NCBI RefSeq assembly: GCF_000379445.1
Contig: NZ_KB902270.1
Span: forward strand, 124,001-188,000
Direction: 5' to 3'
Source of the DNA: Fangia hongkongensis FSC776 = DSM 21703
GTDB taxonomy: Bacteria; Pseudomonadota; Gammaproteobacteria; Francisellales; Francisellaceae
DNA: 64,000 nt
The position numbers were made by a program, and so were the translations under genes. The notes under the pieces were generated by a model. It ran no database searches, was not told the DNA's origin, and saw only the letters and a list, made by a program, of their open reading frames with translations. Positions 8,411 through 16,694 of the stretch are shown here, piece after piece (within the stretch, counting starts at the first letter, position 1; each line of letters starts with the position of its first letter).

Positions 8411-9514
8411 TTACGCCCCTTCAAATTGATATTGATAATGTGCAGCACACGCACCTTCAGATGAAACCATACAAGCTCCCATAGGCTGCTCTGGCGTACA
8501 GGCAATACCAAAAAGCTTACAATCAGCAGGTGTTTTGATGCCACGCAATATCTCAGGACAAGCACAAGAGATATGCTCTAATCCCTTCACTTCAGGAATA
8601 CTAAATTTCTCTTCAGCATCATATGCGCCATACTCTGTATTAATCTTAAGCGCACTTTTTTCAATGAACCCAAGACCACGCCATTCAAAGGTATCTCTTA
8701 ACTCCAAACTGCTACTAACAAGCGCTTGTGCTTTTTGGTTCCCACTTTCACTGACTGCTCTGGTATATTGATTTTGGATGCCTGTTTCATTTTGATTGAT
8801 CATATCAACTAACATTTCAATCGACTGAAGCACATCAAGTGGCTCAAAGCCTGAGATAACAATTGGCTTGTGATAACAATCAGCAACTTTTTTATATGCG
8901 TTACTGCCAATAATAATGCTAACATGAGAAGGTCCAACAAACCCATCAATTTCAACCTCATCTCCTGACAAAATCCCCTCCATTGCCACAGGCGTAAGGA
9001 CATGATTACAAAAGATAGAGAAATTATTCAACTGGTGTGATTTTGCATAATTAAGCGCACAGGCTGTTGGTGGCGTTGTGGTTTCAAAACCTATTGCAAA
9101 AAAAATGACTTCTTTTTGTGGGTATTTTTGTGCTAATTTTAGTGCATCATCTATTGAGTACACCATACGGACATCAGCGCCTCGTGCCTTGGCTTTAATT
9201 AAGCTGTCTTGGTGCGATCCTGGCACTCTTAACATATCAGCATAACTGCAAAAAATAACATCCTTTTGCTCTGCAAGAAAAATGGCTTGATCCACTCTTG
9301 CAATAGGCAAAACACAAACAGGACAACCCGGGCCATGAATCATTTTAATGTTTTTGGGTAACAAATTTAAAATCCCGTATCGATAAATCGCATGGGTATG
9401 CCCGCCACAAAACTCCATCAAACGATAGCTTTTATTCTCTTTTACTTTTAGGTTAATACGCTCTATGAACTTACGCGCAACCTCTGGTTGTCTAAAGGCT
9501 TGGATATATTGCAT
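8411..9514 (-). CDS. hypD: Hydrogenase maturation protein HypD (Fe(CN)2CO assembly)
   Basis: HypD is the redox scaffold on which, with HypC, the Fe(CN)2CO unit is built. Family signatures are present: MEFCGGHTHAIYRYG, GPGCPVCVLPIARVD and AIGFETTTPPTA. The C-terminal Cys set that binds the [4Fe-4S] cluster is also there (CACPEILRGIKTPADCKLFG, then C residues in IACTPEQPMGACMVSSEGAC). Length is 367 residues. Its ATG shares one base with the hypC stop (TAATG), a classic coupled arrangement. Confidence 0.96.
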   Translation of the reverse strand: MQYIQAFRQPEVARKFIERINLKVKENKSYRLMEFCGGHTHAIYRYGILNLLPKNIKMIHGPGCPVCVLPIARVDQAIFLAEQKDVIFCSYADMLRVPGSHQDSLIKAKARGADVRMVYSIDDALKLAQKYPQKEVIFFAIGFETTTPPTACALNYAKSHQLNNFSIFCNHVLTPVAMEGILSGDEVEIDGFVGPSHVSIIIGSNAYKKVADCYHKPIVISGFEPLDVLQSIEMLVDMINQNETGIQNQYTRAVSESGNQKAQALVSSSLELRDTFEWRGLGFIEKSALKINTEYGAYDAEEKFSIPEVKGLEHISCACPEILRGIKTPADCKLFGIACTPEQPMGACMVSSEGACAAHYQYQFEGA

Positions 9515-9741
9515 TAGTTATCCTCTTTTAACATTGTATTGAAATCATTCAGTGTTTTTCTTGCCTCTTTTTCATCTAACTTTCCGATAGCAAAGCCAAC
9601 ATGAATAACCACAAAGTCATTAACCTCAACACGCTCAGATAAAAGTGATAATGAAATTTCTTTTTTAACACCACCAATACTCACCAGAGCCTTTTCATCA
9701 GGCAAAAGCTCAAGCACCTCTGCTGGAATCGCTAAACACAT
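9514..9741 (-). CDS. hypC: Hydrogenase assembly chaperone HypC
   Basis: This is a 75-residue OB-fold chaperone. It begins MCLAIPAEV; Cys2 (after Met removal the N-terminal residue) is the essential ligand that carries iron and contacts HypD and the large-subunit precursor. The internal VGFAIGKLDEKEA motif matches the family. The start lies inside the end of hypF (10-bp overlap) with AGGTGAG as ribosome site. A single copy is present, so the same protein must serve both HypD and HydA. Confidence 0.95.
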   Translation of the reverse strand: MCLAIPAEVLELLPDEKALVSIGGVKKEISLSLLSERVEVNDFVVIHVGFAIGKLDEKEARKTLNDFNTMLKEDN

Positions 9742-11984
9742 AACTCACCTCTTTGATATTTTTTTGCTGCATACCAAGCCTGACCTAAACTGATACCACC
9801 ATCGTTAAATGGCAATTGATTCGGAAGATATACTTTTATCTTTGTTTTTTTCAACTGATCACATACCAGTTGTAGCAGTAACCTATTTTGAAAACAGCCA
9901 CCATTTAAAACAACCTGATTGACACTGTACTTCTCTGATGATTGTTTAATCCACTTGACAAGTCCTTGGGATAGCCCGCTATGGAAAATGCTACTTGCCT
10001 TATGACTATTATCCTTGCCCAACTGACAAACCCTCTCCACTAACGCTTTGCAATCTAGTTGATTTTTCGAATTGATTTTAACCCCATCTACTTTATCGTT
10101 ATAATTTGATGCCTTTGCTTGCAATAACATTGCCGCTTGAGCTTCATAGGTATTTTGATGACAGATATCTAAAAGACTACTTACCCCATCAAAAACCCTC
10201 CCTGCACTTGTTGTCAAATTATTTAGCGTTCCCACTTTTAAGAGCTTTTGATAATCATCTGCTTGCTTAAATGCTTTTAAATGTGCTGGAACAGGCATAT
10301 CAAATGTTTCACACACACTTATTGCCATACGCCAAGGCTCTTTTTGCACTTTATCACCCGATGCATAAATCATAGGCAAAAATTCACCGATTCGTTGCAT
10401 ATTAAGACTTTGAGTATCACAAATAAAAAGCTCTCCTCCACGTGCTATCTCATCAGAATCATATCCATAACCATCTAAAATAACGGCAAGGGTTTTCCCT
10501 TGTACGTTATGCTCAGCAATCACTGAAAAGGCATGCGCCTGATGATGTTGCACACGATATAACGGCAAATTTAAATTTTCGGCAAATTCAGTGGTAAAAA
10601 AATCAGGGTGTAAATCACAAGCAACTGCTTCGTATTTCACGCCAAACAATTTTTGATAATGTGAAAAAACTTCACAAAAATAATCAACATTCGCACTACT
10701 TTGCATATCACCTATATACTGAGAAACATAGGCTTCCGAGCCTTTAATAAAGCACAGTGTATTTTTTAATTCCGCCCCCAAAGCCACAACACTTGACAGT
10801 GATTCAGATAAGGGAATAGTATTTGGCGCATAGGCTTTCGAGCGACGAATGAAATGCATTTTGTTATCTAAGCACATCACCACTGAATCATCTGACTTCA
10901 TTGCAATTTCACGCGTATCTGTCACGATATCATCACAGATAGAATGAAGGCTTTTTAGCGCTTTTTCATTTTTTGCAATAATGCTTTCACCAGAGAGATT
11001 AGCACTGGTAACAATTAAAACCACCTCATTTTCCTCATCTAGCCACTCTTTTGCTTGTGGCTTTCCAAGCAAATAATAAAATAGTAGATAATCAAGTGGC
11101 GTTTGTGGAAGCATTATACCTAACTGGTTTAAAGAGGGTGCAATCGCATCAGGCAAGTGATTCTTTTTTTTATCCATTAGCACAATGGGGCGTGCTCGAG
11201 AAGTTAATATCTCATGCTCTTTATCAGTCATACTGACATATTGCTTTGCACTTTTTGCATTTAATACCATTAAGGCAAATGGTTTATCAGGTCTTCTTTT
11301 GTTACTACGAAGCTGCAAAATAGCTGCTGCATTTTTTGCATCAAGCACAAATCGAAAGCCTCCATTACCCTTTAGTGCAACCGTGCTCCCTTCTCTAATT
11401 TGTTTAACAACTAAAGGCAAATCCTTACTTATAGAAGGTCCGCATGCATTACAAGCTGTACTTTCCGCATGATATCTTCTATTTGATGGATCTTTATAAT
11501 CTGCCTTGCATTTTTCACATAAGGGAAACACTGATAAGGTCGTTTGCTCTCGGTCATAAGGCAAGTTTTCAACAATTGAATACCTTGGCCCACAGTGTGT
11601 ACAGCTAATAAAAGGGTATAGATGATATCTACTTGATGGATCAAATAGTTCATCTAAACAAGCTTCACAAATGGCAACATCCGCTGGAATTTTAGTAGAG
11701 GAGCTTCCTGATTTTGTCTCTACAATAAAAAAGCCTTCCTCTATCTGTGCTCGGCTATCTAGCGCATAAATGTCCATTTTTTCAATTTTAGCAAGTGGCG
11801 GCAATTTTGTTTTCACATCATTAATAAAGGTATCTGTGTTCATGCCTGAAACGATAATATCAACACCATCTGGAGTATTTTGCACACGACCGGATAGATG
11901 ATGCTGTTGTGCTAGCATATAAACAAAAGGGCGAAAACCAACCCCTTGAACAATGCCATTGACCCGAATGCTAAGCCTCTGCAT
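9732..11984 (-). CDS. hypF: Carbamoyltransferase HypF
   Basis: HypF makes the cyanide precursor from carbamoyl phosphate and hands it to HypE. At 750 residues all domains are in order. The N-terminal acylphosphatase domain has RVNGIVQGVGFRPF. Two zinc-finger-like segments follow (CEACLDELFDPSSRYH..CTHCGPR and CEKCKADY..CNACGPS). Then come the YrdC-like domain from about residue 195 and a Kae1-like carbamoyltransferase domain with VQHHQAHAFSVIAEH and VLNGGCFQNRLLLQ. It overlaps the hypB stop by 14 bp. Confidence 0.96.
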   Translation of the reverse strand: MQRLSIRVNGIVQGVGFRPFVYMLAQQHHLSGRVQNTPDGVDIIVSGMNTDTFINDVKTKLPPLAKIEKMDIYALDSRAQIEEGFFIVETKSGSSSTKIPADVAICEACLDELFDPSSRYHLYPFISCTHCGPRYSIVENLPYDREQTTLSVFPLCEKCKADYKDPSNRRYHAESTACNACGPSISKDLPLVVKQIREGSTVALKGNGGFRFVLDAKNAAAILQLRSNKRRPDKPFALMVLNAKSAKQYVSMTDKEHEILTSRARPIVLMDKKKNHLPDAIAPSLNQLGIMLPQTPLDYLLFYYLLGKPQAKEWLDEENEVVLIVTSANLSGESIIAKNEKALKSLHSICDDIVTDTREIAMKSDDSVVMCLDNKMHFIRRSKAYAPNTIPLSESLSSVVALGAELKNTLCFIKGSEAYVSQYIGDMQSSANVDYFCEVFSHYQKLFGVKYEAVACDLHPDFFTTEFAENLNLPLYRVQHHQAHAFSVIAEHNVQGKTLAVILDGYGYDSDEIARGGELFICDTQSLNMQRIGEFLPMIYASGDKVQKEPWRMAISVCETFDMPVPAHLKAFKQADDYQKLLKVGTLNNLTTSAGRVFDGVSSLLDICHQNTYEAQAAMLLQAKASNYNDKVDGVKINSKNQLDCKALVERVCQLGKDNSHKASSIFHSGLSQGLVKWIKQSSEKYSVNQVVLNGGCFQNRLLLQLVCDQLKKTKIKVYLPNQLPFNDGGISLGQAWYAAKKYQRGELCV

Positions 11985-12699
11985 TCTCTTTCACTTTTAG
12001 TGTACTAATCAGCCACTCACACCATTCACTCATGCCAAAGCCATCTTTAACAGACAGCTCAAATATTGTCGCATTTGGGCGAATTTTCTTGATGTTTTTA
12101 ATACAAGATTTCATATCAAAATCCACATATGGCAGCAAATCCACCTTGTTAATCACCACGATATCAGAGTGATAAAACATATCAGGATACTTAAGTGGTT
12201 TGTCGGCCCCTTCTGTGGTTGATATCAATGCCACACGGTGGGCCTCACCTAAGTCAAACATCGCCGGACAGATAAGATTTCCTACATTTTCAATAAAAAC
12301 AAAACTATCTTGCTGAATATCCAAGTGTTCAAATGCATGACCGATCATATGCGCATCTAAATGACAAGCTTTGCCGGTATTAATCTGATAGGCATCGGCA
12401 CCTGCCCTTCGAATACGCTCAGCATCCAACTGCGTTTGCTGATCTCCCTCAATAACCTTAATGCTATAGCGGTGAATCAGTCTTTTAATACTTGCCTCTA
12501 AAAGTGAGGTTTTTCCTGAACCCGGACTTGAAACAAAGTTAATGGCTGTGGCATTTTTTTGCTTTAATACTTGCCTGTTCTTTCCAGCATAATCATCATT
12601 GACCTGCATAATTTCTTTTTCCAGGGCAATTGTTTTATCTGTATGCTCGTGCTTATGTGCATGATTTGCCGCATCTTGACAACCACATGTTCCACACAT
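11971..12699 (-). CDS. hypB: Hydrogenase nickel incorporation GTPase HypB
   Basis: HypB is the GTPase that works with HypA to insert Ni into the large subunit. The N-terminus MCGTCGC has the high-affinity Ni-binding CXXCGC motif. It is followed by only a short His-containing stretch (HAHKHEHTD), so this is not a nickel-storage variant. The GTPase P-loop is SSPGSGKTSLLE, and later NKVDLLPY gives base specificity. Cys/His Ni ligands between subunits are seen around GNLICPAMFDLGEAH. The ribosome site GGAGG lies 8 bases before the ATG. Its stop directly precedes hypF. Confidence 0.96.
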   Translation of the reverse strand: MCGTCGCQDAANHAHKHEHTDKTIALEKEIMQVNDDYAGKNRQVLKQKNATAINFVSSPGSGKTSLLEASIKRLIHRYSIKVIEGDQQTQLDAERIRRAGADAYQINTGKACHLDAHMIGHAFEHLDIQQDSFVFIENVGNLICPAMFDLGEAHRVALISTTEGADKPLKYPDMFYHSDIVVINKVDLLPYVDFDMKSCIKNIKKIRPNATIFELSVKDGFGMSEWCEWLISTLKVKENAEA

Positions 12700-13041
12700 C
12701 TACTCTACCTCCACATTTTTAACTAACATTTCTTGACCAGAAAGAATATGCTTTTCATAGCTTCCACAAAGCGGACAGGCGCTATAATATTGTTCTATTT
12801 CATAGCATATCTCACAGCTTTCACACTTTGCTTTAGCAGGCTCTTCACTCACTAATAACTCCGCACTTTCTAGCGGTGTGTTTTTGGCTGCAACGGGGAA
12901 CCAAAATTTTAAAGACTCAATATCCACCCCCGAAAGCTTACCAATAGAAAGATTAATTTTGCTAACAGCTGTAGCATCTGTCAGTACTTCCTCTTTATTA
13001 AGGATGTCAATGATTCCCTGACAAAGTGAAAACTCATGCAT
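12700..13041 (-). CDS. hypA: Hydrogenase nickel incorporation protein HypA
   Basis: HypA is the Ni chaperone and zinc protein partner of HypB. The start at 13041 gives MHEFSLC, in which the N-terminal amine and His2 are the Ni ligands. A TTG two codons upstream would destroy this, so ATG 13041 is chosen. The zinc site is CESCEICYEIEQYYSACPLCG, with four ligating Cys in two CXXC pairs. It is the first gene of the hyp-hyd unit and is read away from ackA; the shared upstream gap holds an FNR box. Confidence 0.95.
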   Translation of the reverse strand: MHEFSLCQGIIDILNKEEVLTDATAVSKINLSIGKLSGVDIESLKFWFPVAAKNTPLESAELLVSEEPAKAKCESCEICYEIEQYYSACPLCGSYEKHILSGQEMLVKNVEVE

Positions 13042-13113
13042 ATACAATAAGCGCTTAGTTTTAAATCATATGATTAGATTAACATAACTCCTGCTGTCAA
13101 AAATAATGCTTCT

Positions 13114-13127
13114 TTGATAAGAATCAC
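13114..13127. promoter_or_regulatory. Second, near-consensus FNR-type site
   Basis: TTGAT-AAGA-ATCAC matches the FNR consensus TTGAT-N4-ATCAA in nine of ten fixed positions. Its centre is 20 bp from that of the exact box next to it, on the hypA side, about two helical turns. It would overlap a possible hypA promoter -35/-10 region (candidate -10 CATTAT on the minus strand at 13108-13103). It could add to activation or limit it. Confidence 0.5.
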
Positions 13128-13133
13128 CATCTA

Positions 13134-13147
13134 TTGATCTACATCAA
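13134..13147. promoter_or_regulatory. FNR box between hypA and ackA (exact consensus)
   Basis: TTGAT-CTAC-ATCAA is an exact match to the FNR consensus. It lies about 93 bases before the hypA ATG and 125 before ackA. For ackA a weak -10 (TACATT at 13168-13173) would place the box near -40, the class II activator position. For hypA the candidate -10 at 13108-13103 puts it near -44. An FNR gene is encoded 3.5 kb away. The site is read directly; its use is inferred. Confidence 0.75.
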
Positions 13148-13182
13148 ACTTTTGAGGCTATCGTAATTACATTAGCGGTATT

Positions 13183-13221
13183 TATGTGTATTCTGTTGAT
13201 ATCGTTGATTTGATACACATA
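13183..13221. promoter_or_regulatory. Long-spaced inverted repeat upstream of ackA
   Basis: TATGTGTAT (13183-13191) and ATACACATA (13213-13221) form a perfect 9-bp inverted repeat separated by 21 bases, 48 bases before ackA. Arm centres are 30 bp apart, about three helical turns, which suits a dimeric or looping regulator. It could also fold as a hairpin in the ackA leader. No protein can be named. Confidence 0.4.
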
Positions 13222-13271
13222 GATGTCACGATGACAAAAAGCTTTGTGTAATCGCAAATATAAGGCTTATG

Positions 13272-14456
13272 ATGCAATCTATACTTACCTTTAATTGTGG
13301 CAGCTCTTCAATAAAGTTCTCTCTTATCAATATTCAAAAAAAAGAGATGCTGTTAAGTGGCATTGCGGATAAAATGTCGACAGATAAGTGCACTTTGACG
13401 TTCTCTTATCAAACCAAGGTAGATCAATATCACTATCCACAGCTTGACTATCAGTTAGCAATTCAAAAAATTATACATCACATTGATACGCTAGGCTTAT
13501 CTGATAGCATTATCGGCATTGGTCATCGAGTTGTACACGGTGGAAGCTATTTTAGTGATGCGACTTTAATCAATGATGATGCAATTGAAAAAATCAAAAG
13601 AATAACACCTTTGGCTCCACTTCATAATTTTGCTAATCTCGAAGGAATTGAAACTGCACGTCAGCATTTGCCTCATATCCCACAAAGCGCTTCATTTGAT
13701 ACTGCTTTTCACCAAAGTATTCCACCAAGTGTGCATAGATATGCCATTCCGAGCAAGCTCTATCAGCAAAAACATGTGCGAAAATATGGCTTTCATGGAA
13801 TTAGTCATGCTTATGTGAGTCAAAAACTCTCCTCCAAACTTGATCTTAAATATGGCAATTATATTAGTGCGCATTTAGGAAATGGTTGTAGTGTTACCGC
13901 CATAAAAGATGGCAAGAGCATTGATACTTCCATGGGACTAACGCCACTTGATGGCTTGGTGATGGGAACGCGATCTGGCAGTATTGATCCTGGGGTATTT
14001 GCGTATTTACAAAGCGAGTGTGGGCTTGAGTTAAGCGACATTAATTCTCTGTTAAACCGTCAAAGTGGACTATTAGGACTATGCGGTTTTAGTGATATGC
14101 GTGATATTGAAAAGGAGATTGCTGCGCAAAACAAAAATGCACTAGAGGCGTTTGAGATTTTTTGTCACCGCTTGGCAAAATATATTGCAAGTTACATGCT
14201 GTATTTTACTAAACTTGATGGGCTTATTTTCACAGGTGGCATCGGCGAGAATAGTATTCTGGTCAGAGAAAAAGTTACCCGCACACTGAATAATCTTGGT
14301 TTTTATATCGACTCAGATCTCAACACCTCTTCAAAGCAGCAGATATGCAGAATTAGTCATCAAAAAAGCACTCATCCTATTTGGATTGTCCCGACCGATG
14401 AAGAGCTGTATATTGCTCAAGACTGTTACCGTCTAATACACCCTATTATTAATTAG
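13272..14456 (+). CDS. ackA: Acetate kinase
   Basis: Acetate kinase interconverts acetyl phosphate + ADP with acetate + ATP, giving substrate-level ATP in fermentation. Family motifs are all present: NCGSSSIKFS at the N-terminus, GIGHRVVHGG, SFDTAFHQS, YGFHGISHAY, HLGNGCSVTA, DTSMGLTPLDGLVMGTRSG and FTGGIGENS. Length is about 394 residues. Two ATG codons stand in tandem (13269 and 13272). The second has the better spacing from AAGG. pta follows after 21 bases, so the two form an acetate operon divergent from the hydrogenase genes. Confidence 0.96.
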   Translation: MQSILTFNCGSSSIKFSLINIQKKEMLLSGIADKMSTDKCTLTFSYQTKVDQYHYPQLDYQLAIQKIIHHIDTLGLSDSIIGIGHRVVHGGSYFSDATLINDDAIEKIKRITPLAPLHNFANLEGIETARQHLPHIPQSASFDTAFHQSIPPSVHRYAIPSKLYQQKHVRKYGFHGISHAYVSQKLSSKLDLKYGNYISAHLGNGCSVTAIKDGKSIDTSMGLTPLDGLVMGTRSGSIDPGVFAYLQSECGLELSDINSLLNRQSGLLGLCGFSDMRDIEKEIAAQNKNALEAFEIFCHRLAKYIASYMLYFTKLDGLIFTGGIGENSILVREKVTRTLNNLGFYIDSDLNTSSKQQICRISHQKSTHPIWIVPTDEELYIAQDCYRLIHPIIN

Positions 14457-14477
14457 ATAACATAAAGGAATATCATA

Positions 14478-16583
14478 ATGGCAGTTCCAATTGTACTTTT
14501 ACCAACAGGCCAAGGAGTTGGCTTATTCTCATTAAAGCATGGGCTTCAATATGCGCTTATGGAGAGAGGATATAAAGTTGCACTTTTCAACCCGTTAAAT
14601 GACAGTAACTGTACAGCAACAGAAATTGAAAGCTATTTTCAAAACAATAATGAAAAAGCCTTTTTTGAATTAATGTTAAATCAGTATGAAGCCCTGTCAG
14701 AAAAAGCTGACTTTGTGCTTATTACAGGGGTTTTTATTAAGCATAAACCTAATAACCCATTTCTCTGGTTAAATGAGTTTATTAAAGAGTTTAATCTAAC
14801 CTTAATACGCGCCCTTGGCGCTAAGGTTATTTTGATTGCACGTCATGGAAATAAAGAATCCAATGATATAGAAACACAGCTTTCTCTCTCCATACAAGGC
14901 ATTGATAAAGACAATATCATTGGTGCTATTATTACTAAATTAAATGCGCCTGTTGACGCTGAAGGAAATAGTACATTTAGTTTAATTGATGATGATAGCG
15001 CGAACTTTCCTAAAGCCAGTATAACAGTAAAAGACATTGAAAAGCTGGCACTATTTCAAAGTAACAAGCTTATGCTTTTAGGTTGTACCTTCTGGCAGGA
15101 AGATTTAACTTATCCACGAGTTTGTGATATTCAGAACACACTGAAGCTTAATGTTTTATCAGGAAATAACAATACACTTAGCGCTCGGGTTAAAACTGCC
15201 AGCATGTGCTCTAGAACCATTGATAATGTGTTAGATGAGATAAAGCCAGGCGTGATGATTGTTACAGCGGCAGATAGAAGTGATATTATAATCGCAACTA
15301 CTTTAGCAGCCCAAAAAGGCATGCAAATTTCTGCGTTGATATTGACTGCTTATCAACAGATGGCAAATGATCAAGTCATACAATTTTGCCTTGATAATAT
15401 GAAAAATTGCAACCTGCCAATTTTGGCGACAAATCACAAAAGCATTTCTACCATTTTAAAGCTCGCAACCATTGATTACAGTGGCATCCCTGAAGATGAT
15501 CAAATAAGGCTACAAAATCTAAAACACTCCATTGCTAAACAAATTCAAGTGGAGCCTATTGAGCTTTGTTTAAAACAAACGACCAATAAAAAAATGTCTC
15601 CCCCTGCATTTAGACATTATCTAATTAAAAGAGCTCAAAGCCATAGACAAAGAATTATTCTCCCTGAAGCTGAAGATCCTCGCATTCTAAAGGCAGCAAG
15701 CTATTGCCAACAACAAGGCATTGCTGAAATCAGCTTACTTGGAGAACCTAATGCTATTTATAAAACAACTGAGCAACATGATATCCGCCTTCCTTCAGAT
15801 ATTACCATTATCAGCCCTAGAGTGATCAAATCACAATATATTTTCCCACTTGTAGAGCTGCGTAAGCACAAAGGTATGAATGAAATCATGGCCAATGATG
15901 TTTTAGAAGACCGTATTACACTTGCGACAATGATGCTTGCTAGAGGAGATGTTGATGGTCTTGTTGCCGGCGCACTAAATACCACTGCCAAAACCATCTC
16001 TCCAGCATTTAAGCTGATTAAAACAAAACCTGAATGTAAACTTGTATCTTCTGTGTTTTTTATGTGTCTTGAGGAGCAAGTTCTTATCTATGGTGACTGC
16101 GCGGTAAACCCTGACCCCGATGTGAGCGAACTGGCTGAAATAGCGATACAAAGTGCACATACTGCCCAAGCATTTGGGATCACACCGAAAGTTGCTATGA
16201 TTAGCTATAGCACAGGCAGCTCAGCCTCGGGTATAGATGTTGAAAAAGTAAAAGAGGCCACCGCACTTGTAAAGCATAAAATGCCTGATTTAGTTATCGA
16301 TGGCCCATTACAATACGATGCAGCTACTGTTTTAGAGGTTGGCAAACAAAAAGCACCTAATAGTCCTGTTGCAGGGAAAGCAAATGTCATTATATTTCCC
16401 GATCTCAACACAGGAAACACAACCTATAAGGCTGTGCAAAGAAGCGCCAACGCACTTAGCATTGGCCCAGTTCTACAGGGTTTAAATAAGCCTGTTAATG
16501 ATCTATCTCGTGGCACAACTGTAGATGATATTATCTACACAATTGCAATTACAGCCATTCAATCTCAAAGCGCACATCATTAG
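14478..16583 (+). CDS. pta: Phosphate acetyltransferase (long, two-domain form)
   Basis: Pta converts acetyl-CoA and phosphate to acetyl phosphate, the substrate of AckA. At 701 residues it is the long enterobacterial type. It has an N-terminal P-loop-like domain (LLPTGQGVGLFSLKHGL, where the usual P-loop is altered), a middle DRTGG-type domain (VMIVTAADRSD), and the catalytic PTA_PTB domain from about residue 375 (RIILPEAEDPRILKAA, then YSTGSSASGIDVEKV, DGPLQYDAA and NVIIFPDLNTGN). The ribosome site AAGGAA precedes the ATG. Confidence 0.96.
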   Translation: MAVPIVLLPTGQGVGLFSLKHGLQYALMERGYKVALFNPLNDSNCTATEIESYFQNNNEKAFFELMLNQYEALSEKADFVLITGVFIKHKPNNPFLWLNEFIKEFNLTLIRALGAKVILIARHGNKESNDIETQLSLSIQGIDKDNIIGAIITKLNAPVDAEGNSTFSLIDDDSANFPKASITVKDIEKLALFQSNKLMLLGCTFWQEDLTYPRVCDIQNTLKLNVLSGNNNTLSARVKTASMCSRTIDNVLDEIKPGVMIVTAADRSDIIIATTLAAQKGMQISALILTAYQQMANDQVIQFCLDNMKNCNLPILATNHKSISTILKLATIDYSGIPEDDQIRLQNLKHSIAKQIQVEPIELCLKQTTNKKMSPPAFRHYLIKRAQSHRQRIILPEAEDPRILKAASYCQQQGIAEISLLGEPNAIYKTTEQHDIRLPSDITIISPRVIKSQYIFPLVELRKHKGMNEIMANDVLEDRITLATMMLARGDVDGLVAGALNTTAKTISPAFKLIKTKPECKLVSSVFFMCLEEQVLIYGDCAVNPDPDVSELAEIAIQSAHTAQAFGITPKVAMISYSTGSSASGIDVEKVKEATALVKHKMPDLVIDGPLQYDAATVLEVGKQKAPNSPVAGKANVIIFPDLNTGNTTYKAVQRSANALSIGPVLQGLNKPVNDLSRGTTVDDIIYTIAITAIQSQSAHH

Positions 16584-16624
16584 CTGAAGCAGGTCATTTT
16601 TAAACAAAACAGCGCAAAATGCTT

Positions 16625-16650
16625 CATATGTACTGAACATATGTTACAAT
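16625..16650 (+). promoter_or_regulatory. fnr promoter region with 19-bp inverted repeat
   Basis: CATATGT-ACTGA-ACATATG (16625-16643) is a perfect 7-bp inverted repeat directly next to a good -10 element, TACAAT (16645-16650). The -35 region would be covered by the repeat, as expected for a repressor operator. The arms do not match the FNR consensus, so simple FNR autoregulation is not indicated. No recognisable terminator separates pta from this site. Confidence 0.45.
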
Positions 16651-16694
16651 TTCTCATGATGTTAGTGTAACTATTTTATTCAAGAAGAAGTTTA

